This document shows, piece by piece, positions 42,957-49,523 of a DNA stretch of 49,523 bases. The DNA is from Evernia prunastri. Lineage: Eukaryota; Ascomycota; Lecanoromycetes; Lecanorales; Parmeliaceae. Numbering within the stretch: the first letter of the stretch is position 1; each line of letters starts with the position of its first letter. A program made the translations under genes and the position numbers. The stretch covers positions 1 through 49,523 of the forward strand of contig NKYR01000199.1 in NCBI GenBank assembly GCA_003184365.1. The letters are read 5' to 3'. The notes under the pieces are model-generated. The model was not told the DNA's origin, did not search any database, and saw only the letters and a list, made by a program, of their open reading frames with translations.

Positions 42957-45900
42957 ATGTCAGACCTTCGATTCGACAGTCAAGTCGTTGTGGTGACTGG
43001 CGCCGGCGGAGGATTGGGTAAAGCATATGCTGTATTCTTTGGGGCACGAGGGGCCAATATCGTCGTCAATGACCTTGGAGGCTCGTTCAAAGGGTGTGTA
43101 AAATTCTCACTCCTCCCGTTTTGACGCCAAATGCCCGAATCTAAAGACCATCAGAGTGCTCCTTGTGTTTCGAGACTAGTTGATGAACGTCCTTCGTTCC
43201 GCAAAGTAGCTATGCTGACCCGAAAATCAACAGCGAGGGGCAGTCTTCCAAGGTATACATCGATTTCTGATGCTCGCGAAATAAGTAGTCGATTTAACAC
43301 AAGGCTACAGACGGCAGATAGGGTCGTTGACGAGATCCGAGCAGCTGGTGGTCAAGCTGTAGCGAGTTATGACAGCGTCGAGAATGGTGAGAAAATCATT
43401 GAGACAGCTATCAAAGAATTTGGCAGGATAGACATTCTTCTGAATAACGCCGGCATCCTACGAGATGTTAGCTTCAAGAACATGTCAGATGACGACTGGG
43501 ACTTGGTCATCAAGGTTCATGTGAAGGGCGCCTACAAAGTAGGTCGCGCCTTTAAAGTCATTTCTGATTGAAACTGAAGTCGTCTGTTTCAGTGTGCCAG
43601 GGCTGCATGGCCACATTTTAGGAAGCAGAAGTATGGTCGGGTCATAAATACCGCTTCCGCTGCAGGGCTTTTTGGAAGCTTTGGTCAATGCAACTACTCC
43701 GCCGCCAAACTCTCCCAAGTCGGGTTCACCGAGACCCTCGCCAAGGAGGGTTTGAAATACAATATAATTTGCAACGTCATAGCACCCATAGCTGCCAGCA
43801 GGATGACACAGACTGTGATGCCACCAGATATGTTGGAGAACCTCAAGCCAGACTGGGTGGTGCCACTTGTTGCTGTGCTTGTGCATCCTTCGAACAAAGA
43901 CGAGACAGGATCGATCTTCGAGGTGGGAGGAGGACACATTGCAAAATTACGATGGGAGCGTGCAAGAGGTGCTCTGCTGAAAACCGGCCCAAGTCTTACC
44001 CCAGGAGCAATCCTGAGACAATGGAAGTACGTCAACGATTTTGCAGAGCCAAGCTATCCTAGCGGCGTTGCAGATTTTATGAGTCTGCTCGAAGAAGCGC
44101 AAAAGCTTGGAGAAAATGAGCCAGGGGAGGATCTCGACTACACGGGAAAGGTCGTAGTCGTGACAGGTGGGGGAGCTGGGTGAGTTAGGTCATTGATCGC
44201 TACGTGGTGATGCTGATGATTGTAGACTTGGTCGCTCGTATTGCCTCCTTTTCGCAAAATTAGGCGCTTCCGTGATCGTCAACGACCTCGTCAATCCTGA
44301 TGACGTGGTTCAAGAAATTCAGAAGAAAGGCGGAAAAGCAATGGGTAATAAAGCTTCTGCTGAGGATGGAGACGCCGTTATCAAAGCTGCAATTGATGCA
44401 CATGGACGAATCGACATCCTCGTCAACAATGCCGGGATACTAAGAGACAAAGCTTTTGCTAACATGGAAGACAAGATGTGGGATCAAGTCATTGCTGTCC
44501 ACCTCCGAGGGACTTATAAGACTACCAAAGCTGCATGGCCATATTTCCTGAATCAGAAATATGGACGCATAATCAACACGACGAGCACGAGTGGTATCTA
44601 CGGGAACTTCGGTCAAGCTAATTATGCTACAGCAGTAGGTTTCCCATTTCAAGCCTTTGGTCAGATACTGAAAACCCGTAGAAGCTTGGTATACTTGGTT
44701 TGTCTCGTGCGCTTGCACGTGAGGGTGCAAAGTACAACATTAATGTCAATACCATCGCACCAAACGCCGGTACAAATATGACAAGAAGTATAATGCCCCA
44801 AGAAATGGTCCAAGCATTCAAACCTGAACAGGTAGCACCACTTGTTGTCGCGTTGTGTTCCGATCAGGTCCCGAAACCACAAACAGGAGGCCTCTTCGAA
44901 GTAGGCAGCGGCTGGCATGCGCGGACTAGGTGGCAAAGAAGCGGCGGGCACGGTTTTCCAATCAATGTAAAGCTTACTCCTGAGGCCGTGGTGAAGGCTT
45001 GGTCAGATATTGTCAACTTCGACGATGGAAGGGCAGATCATCCGGAGGATAGCCAAGATGGATTGAAGAGCATAATGAATAACATTCAAAACAAAGGCAG
45101 TGCCGTCAACGAGGCAAGAGAGGCGAATACTAGTGTCCTAGAAAACATCGAGAAAGCCAAAGTACTACAATCCGGTGGAACGAAGTTCGAATATGACGAC
45201 AAGGATGTCATCTTATATAACCTTGGGATCGGTGCCAAGAAGAACGAACTTCCCTTCGTATATGAGAACTCAGAGTCCTTTCAGGCACTTCCTACTTTCG
45301 GCGTGGTTCCCTACTTTGGCGCTGAGATCACGTGGAACATGTCTGAGATTCTACCCAATTTCTCACCCATGATGCTCCTCCACGGCGAACAGTACCTTGA
45401 GATTCGCAAATTCCCCATACCAACCGCTGCAACGCTGGTTAGCTACCCCAAACTTGTCGAGGTGGTCGACAAGGGAAAGTCCGCCATCATGGTATCCGGG
45501 ACGACCACGAAAGACGCCGCTACTGGAGAAGATGTATTTTACAACGAATCATCCGCCGTCATCCGAGGCAGTGGAGGCTTTGGGGGCCCCAGCAAAGGAG
45601 CAGAACGAGGTGCGTCGACCGCAGTGTATCAGCCTCCAAACAGACAGCCCGATGCTGTTGTGGAGGAGTCAACGACGGAAGAGCAAGCTGCTCTGTACCG
45701 GTTGAACGGTGATAGGAACCCTTTGCACATCGATCCAGACTTCTCAAAGATGGGCGGCTTCAAGACTCCAATCTTGCACGGCCTGTGCTTCTTTGGTATC
45801 AGCGGCAAGCATGTTTTTCAGTCATACGGTCCATTTAAGAACATCAAGGTCAGGTTTGCAGGAACGGTGCTCCCAGGTCAGAGGCTACGGACCGAGATGT

Positions 45901-46013
45901 GGAGGGAGGGTGGCAAGGTGATATTTCAGACCAAGGTAGTGGAGACAGGGAAGTTGTGCATTGTCGAAGCTGGGGCGGAACTCCTAGGAAGTGGGAAGAC
46001 AGCGAAGCTGTGA
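42957..46013 (+). CDS. peroxisomal multifunctional beta-oxidation enzyme (Fox2)
   Basis: Six exons, 42957-43093, 43234-43252 (19 nt), 43311-43538, 43593-44179, 44226-44634 and 44682-46013, give 903 residues, the usual Fox2 length; introns are 140, 58, 54, 46 and 47 nt. Two tandem short-chain dehydrogenase domains come first: VTGAGGGLGKAY, NNAGILRD and YSAAK in the first; VTGGGAGLGRSY, NNAGILRD and YATAK in the second. The C-terminal third is a MaoC-like 2-enoyl-CoA hydratase with YRLNGDRNPLHIDPDFSKMG and TPILHGLCFFG. It hydrates trans-2-enoyl-CoA to the (3R)-hydroxyacyl-CoA and oxidises that to 3-ketoacyl-CoA. The C terminus AKL is a type 1 peroxisomal targeting signal. The gene looks intact. 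Confidence 0.95.
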
Positions 46014-46676
46014 GCATGTGATACAGACGTTGGCAATTTAAATCAAAGATAGCAGCTAAATGTAAACAGCCTAAGAAACCCTCTTCAACACACTTCGTAA
46101 TTAGACATGATCACCCTTTTGGATTCTCTGTCGGAACGAGGGTTGGTGAAAAAAGTTTCTGCCGACATTCTGGTATGTAGGGGATTGATTGATTGATTGA
46201 TTGATTAAGTCATACTGGACACCACACGGGTTACCCCGCAGAGGGCTTCACAGGCATCTAAGGCCCAGCAAGAAGCATCGTCCCCCGGGGTTCCCACCCC
46301 CAGGGTAAATGCATACGCTATCTAAAACGTCCCATTATAAGATTCAACTCCCCTACACGATAGTGATATTAAACCCTCAAAACCCTTAGAGCCCTCTGTT
46401 CTCGTTTGAGCCCTCTGTTTTTCGTTAAGCCCTTAGTATCCCGCTGAAAAGAGCTCTCTATCCCCATAAGATGAAGAATATATTGCGTCTTAAAAGCAAA
46501 AGCCCGTCAAAAATAAAAACGTCTCTTACTCAAAGAGATCTCGGGCTCCTTGCTCGAACAATGAATAATCATTAGATTTTTCGTGTCAGCCCGGAGTCCT
46601 CTGAGAGTCTCTGCTCTCCCTGCTCTGCTATTGAAGCGAGCGTTCTTTCTACTTATAAGATTTCAGACTTACTCTA
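46014..46676. other. FOX2 downstream region with (GATT)6 and repeat-like DNA
   Basis: 663 bp. Six GATT units at 46183-46206 precede a GC-rich stretch (46230-46310, with CCCCCGGGG and CACCCCCAGGG). A GAGCCCTCTGTT motif recurs near 46389 and 46409. No gene supported; probably repeat DNA leading into the terminal block. Confidence 0.45.
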
Positions 46677-46840
46677 CTCGCATTCACCTACTAATGCAAC
46701 ACACCTACTAATGCAATACCCTAAAATCCGATAAATCCGGTCCAACATCAAAATGCCTTCACCCCATCAAATTTATCGACAATGGCATTAGAAATAACTA
46801 AATTCATATGTATATGACTATTTGAGTCTTGCAATCATCT
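46677..46840. mobile_element. left terminus of a third TIR element
   Basis: Preceded by TA (46675-46676), it begins CTCGCATTCACCTACTAATG and contains the motif CACCTACTAATGCAA twice. The following ~110 bp match, on the opposite strand, the subterminal sequence of the 37143-37790 element (shared blocks CCAACATCAAAATGCC and CTTCACCCCA). No partner TIR is found downstream, so the other end lies beyond the window or was lost in the AT-rich DNA that follows. Confidence 0.7.
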
Positions 46841-47420
46841 AGCTAATCAAGTAGAAACTTCGAATAACTTTTCAATCAGTCATCGTCGCCCTCAAATAGA
46901 TGATAACGTTATATTCGTTCTTCGTCAGATCGATATCTCTTTAATCTCGCTTTTCGATGTTGTAATGCTTGATAAGACTGTCTTTTTGAACTAAGTGAAT
47001 CGTGAATAAGAGAAGAATATGCTGAAACGTCGTCTGAAGTATAAGAAAGTCGATATTGTTATTAAGCGTATTATGACTGTGAAGAATTTCGAATAAAAGA
47101 ATAATGATAAGAGATGCTTTAGAGAAGAGATATCTATTCTCTAAAATGCTTACTATCTTTCAACTTTTGATAGAACTTAATTTATCTCGTCAGCAGACTA
47201 TAAGTTACTTATTTCGAAGTCGATTTATAACGAAATTTCACTTTTATTTTAGCTTCTCTTCAATTCTTTTCAATACTAATATTACTAAAATATCGAAGAA
47301 AAATATCATCGCTTTTTAAACTTTATTGATCTATTAATTCGTAAATATCTCGTTACTTCTTCTTCTTCTTCTTTTTTCTCTTCTATTATTTTTTTTACTA
47401 CTACTTTTTTATTCTCTTTT
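46841..47420. repeat. AT-rich, RIP-like DNA
   Basis: Low GC with CGA/TCG retained. The plus-strand frame at 47104-47319 has no family features and is taken as chance. Polypyrimidine sequence starts near 47357. Confidence 0.55.
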
Positions 47421-47492
47421 ACATCTTCTTTTATATCTTTTCTTATATCTTCTCTTATATCTTCTCTTATATCTTTTTTTACATCTTCTCTT
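47421..47492. repeat. 12-bp tandem repeat, six units
   Basis: Six imperfect units of the type A(T/C)ATCTTCTCTT, a multiple of three. On the minus strand it reads as a four-residue I/V-R/K-E/K-D repeat and could be a remnant of a repetitive coding region. A 153-bp LTR begins 3 bp later. Confidence 0.75.
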
Positions 47493-47495
47493 ATA

Positions 47496-47648
47496 TGTTA
47501 GGAGTGTACCTAGGTGGTTGACCAAGATTCTATTGATGAAGAAGGAACTTGCTATCTCTAGGAACTATGGTACATATAGTGGGAGAGTGTGCCAAGACCC
47601 TAGCCCATAGGGCTACTTGCCAAGTGCCTGCTTGACACACTCGTAACA
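47496..47648 (+). mobile_element. solo LTR, 153 bp, forward orientation
   Basis: Starts TGTTAGGAGTG and ends ACTCGTAACA. Preceded by TTATA and followed by AAAAA. It is identical to the reverse complement of 47791-47943 except at one position (A versus G near 47541). It is unmutated amid AT-rich DNA, consistent with RIP sparing short repeats. Confidence 0.85.
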
Positions 47649-47790
47649 AAAAAGACTACTTTATCTTTTACATCAGACTTACTATTATCGATATAACTCG
47701 ATTCTTCACAATTTTTCTCGCAACGATTCTCGCAATAATCTTCGTAACGATTCTTATAGCGATTATAACGAGATAATAAAAAATATATAA

Positions 47791-47943
47791 TGTTACGAGT
47801 GTGTCAAGCAGGCACTTGGCAAGTAGCCCTATGGGCTAGGGTCTTGGCACACTCTCCCACTATATGTACCATAGTTCCTAGAGATAGCAAGTTCCTTCCT
47901 CATCAATAGAATCTTGGTCAACCACCTAGGTACACTCCTAACA
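47791..47943 (-). mobile_element. solo LTR, 153 bp, inverted copy
   Basis: Reverse complement of 47496-47648 with 152 of 153 positions identical. Preceded by TATAA and followed by TTTTT. The 142-bp segment between the two LTRs holds four 12-bp units at 47715-47762 (TTCTCGCAACGA type). Confidence 0.85.
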
Positions 47944-48720
47944 TTTTTAATTAAAATTCTATCTCTTTTCTTCTCAAAAAGATTAAATCTTAGATAATAA
48001 ATCTTTATAAACTTCTTCTCAAACTACTCGTTATTGAATTTTTACGTTCGTTTTTATATAATCTCAAGATTTATAATTTTTATCTTATCTTAGTGATCTT
48101 TTTCTCGAGCGATCTTATTCTTCTTTCGTTAATCTACGTTGATAAGATTATTATTAATAATCTTAAGTATAGTGTTATTTACTAATATAGCATTATATGC
48201 TTTTTCAAACTTTTCTAAAAGTGTGAGATTTTGATTTTTAATCTTAATCTATTAAACTAGTTAATTAACTTTTTTTAAATTTGCTAAAGTGATAAAAGAT
48301 ATAGAAATAGAATTATTATTAAACGCTATGATAATTATAGCTGAAGATATAATAGATCGCGCTTCTAATATTTTGACTTTTTGTTTATCGAAGATAACTT
48401 GCGATTGAATAGAAAATAGCTCACTTTTTTGTTAGATATACATAATATTTTTGAAAGTCGTAGCGTTTTTTCTTATCATTTGAATATATTAAATATAGTC
48501 TACTTTGTTTATTGTATATTGTTTTAAAAATCGTAAGTTCTTCTTTAGATACTTATAATATGTTGTTGTTAGAGACGAGAAAAATTCGATATTTAATAAC
48601 TAAAATATATGTGTGATATAAGCAGATAAATAAAGAAAAATAATGTCGTTGCTAATATAGAATAGTATAACTTTAATATTAATATATAACGTATATTCGT
48701 CAAATATTAGAAGACGATAT
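47944..48720. repeat. AT-rich, RIP-like DNA
   Basis: 777 bp of low-GC sequence with no open frame of note and no recognisable terminus. Confidence 0.55.
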
Positions 48721-48892
48721 TTGTCTTTTTGTTAGATATCGACTCAAATAGGGAATCTGCGGCTGTCAAGCGCAGACACTCTCGAAGCCAGCTTTTTTTA
48801 GCTAAGTGACTAACAATTGTGTCTGCGCTTTGATTTCGGGTCGGCTACGAAGTCACCCCGAAACACAATTGAGGGAGTCTAGCCGAAATAAC

Positions 48893-48956
48893 TAGCCGAG
48901 GGTGACTCGCTTAGTCGAGGGTCCGGGGTTCGATACCCCGAAGAACGAGTTTTTTT
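48893..48956 (+). ncRNA. tRNA-like Pol III module (A box, B box, T7), possible SINE head
   Basis: TAGCCGAGGGTG (48893-48904) resembles an A box. GGTTCGATACC (48927-48937) is a perfect B box inside a 5-bp stem CGGGG/CCCCG with a 7-nt loop. Seven T (48950-48956) follow as a terminator. No matching 5' acceptor strand for AAGAACG was found, so it is not an intact tRNA; a tRNA-derived SINE or tRNA relic is likelier. Confidence 0.45.
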
Positions 48957-48959
48957 AGA

Positions 48960-49423
48960 ATTTCAGAGGGCTTCGAAGTCAAAATCGGCCCGAAGAAGTC
49001 AATTTCAGAGGGAATTTCGGGCAGAACAGCCCTATTCAAAATAATCTTTCGGGCAAAACGCCCTATGCGAAAGACCCGAAAAGCGGGCAAGAAGCCTCGG
49101 AAGTACCGGGCACGGGCCAGAGGCCCTGGGTGATCCCCTTGAAATGCCGGAATGGCATAAATCTAAAGCATCTAGGCCGGGTCAAAGGCCCTAGAAGTCC
49201 CGAAATCGGGCAACAAGTGCCCAAAGCGGGGCCATCTGTAATGCGCTATGGCGGGGCCACAGGCCTGGAATGGGGCAAAAAACCCCTCATTCCCATCAAG
49301 TCCCTAAAGAATCTGGGCATTCCGGGCGAGAGGCCCTAAAAGACCCGGGACGTACCGGGCATGAAGTTCCTAAAGAATCTGGGCATTTCGGGCGAGAGGC
49401 CCTAGAAAATACCTGGGGTGTAC
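48960..49423. repeat. GC-rich array of short GGGC/GCCC palindromes
   Basis: Short inverted repeats of the form CGGGC-n-GCCC(T) recur at about 49016, 49049, 49112, 49176, 49207, 49322 and 49389. Two ~40-bp direct repeats (about 49299-49338 and 49367-49405) share CCTAAAGAATCTGGGCATT and GGCGAGAGGCCCTA. The plus-strand frame at 49130-49339 is just this repeat. It is not RIP-mutated. Confidence 0.6.
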
Positions 49424-49523
49424 TGTTACGGACGTACCCTAGCTGTCAGGTACAAAGGGAGTGTTTATGGCTATGTGTCAGGAACATAGAGTATTTATTG
49501 GTCATTGACACATTCTCATTATC
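49424..49523 (+). mobile_element. possible start of an LTR, cut by the window end
   Basis: Begins TGTTACGGACG, a start common in fungal gypsy LTRs, just after the palindrome array, and runs off the window. No second copy is visible, so this rests on the end sequence only. Confidence 0.3.

Noticed and set aside
46183..46206. (GATT)6 as a third copy of the inverted arm at 312/5814.
   Set aside because: Only the tetranucleotide run is shared; flanking sequence on both sides differs, so it is treated as a simple repeat.
47104..47319. 71-codon plus-strand frame in AT-rich DNA.
   Set aside because: Same bias and no conserved features; surrounded by RIP-like sequence.
1..49523. CRISPR arrays, operons and ribosome-binding sites.
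   Set aside because: The window is eukaryotic nuclear DNA with spliceosomal introns; tandem repeats seen here are minisatellites or transposon parts.

Overview
The window is nuclear DNA of a filamentous ascomycete (Pezizomycotina). It carries fungal gene families (ECM11, HRQ1, VMA9, peroxisomal FOX2, a Zn2Cys6 regulator). Most genes have GT-AG introns of about 45-80 nt with CTAAC/CTGAC branch sites. Both ends are AT-rich blocks with the look of repeat-induced point mutation (RIP): CpA and TpG are scarce, CpG survives, and coding remnants are full of TAA/TAG stops. I cannot name the genus.

Layout. 1-300 is ordinary DNA at the window edge. 301-9342 is a RIP-ruined repeat block holding a minus-strand Ty3/gypsy reverse transcriptase relic and ending in the terminal inverted repeat (TIR) of a DNA-transposon-like family. 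9908-11142 is a small TIR element with TA target sites, and nested in it is a complete 925-bp non-autonomous LTR element (TRIM) with a GATAA target duplication. From 11.3 to 46.0 kb lies the gene island: a tRNA-Pro gene, an RBR ubiquitin ligase, ECM11, YIP4, a Ran-binding YRB2/Hba1 protein, HRQ1 helicase, a Zn2Cys6 regulator, a 714-bp MITE, an RRN11-like Pol I factor, a RING-H2 protein with a possible myristoylation start, VMA9, a 648-bp MITE with perfect 49-bp TIRs, an alpha/beta hydrolase, a Fhit-type HIT hydrolase, TDA10/glycerate-kinase-like and FOX2. From 46.7 kb to the end there is AT-rich repeat DNA again, with a third TIR, two inverted 153-bp LTRs, a tRNA-like Pol III module and a GC-rich mini-palindrome array.

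The genes are housekeeping and do not form one pathway. Several are divergent pairs sharing short promoter regions (ECM11/YIP4, RRN11/RING, hydrolase/HNT2, TDA10/FOX2). Very short coding exons (11, 19, 23, 28 and 43 nt) recur. I rebuilt exon structures by hand; the reading frame closes in every model given.

The most unusual item is the tRNA-Pro(CGG) gene at 11337-11548 (minus). Its cloverleaf is recovered only when three segments are removed: a 31-nt intron at the canonical anticodon-loop site, and two insertions (57 nt in the D-loop, 52 nt at the T-stem/T-loop junction) that each have the donor, CTAAC branch site and CAG acceptor of a spliceosomal intron. Second is a pair of inverted 153-bp LTRs whose flanking 5-mers are swapped exactly as an LTR-LTR recombination inversion predicts.
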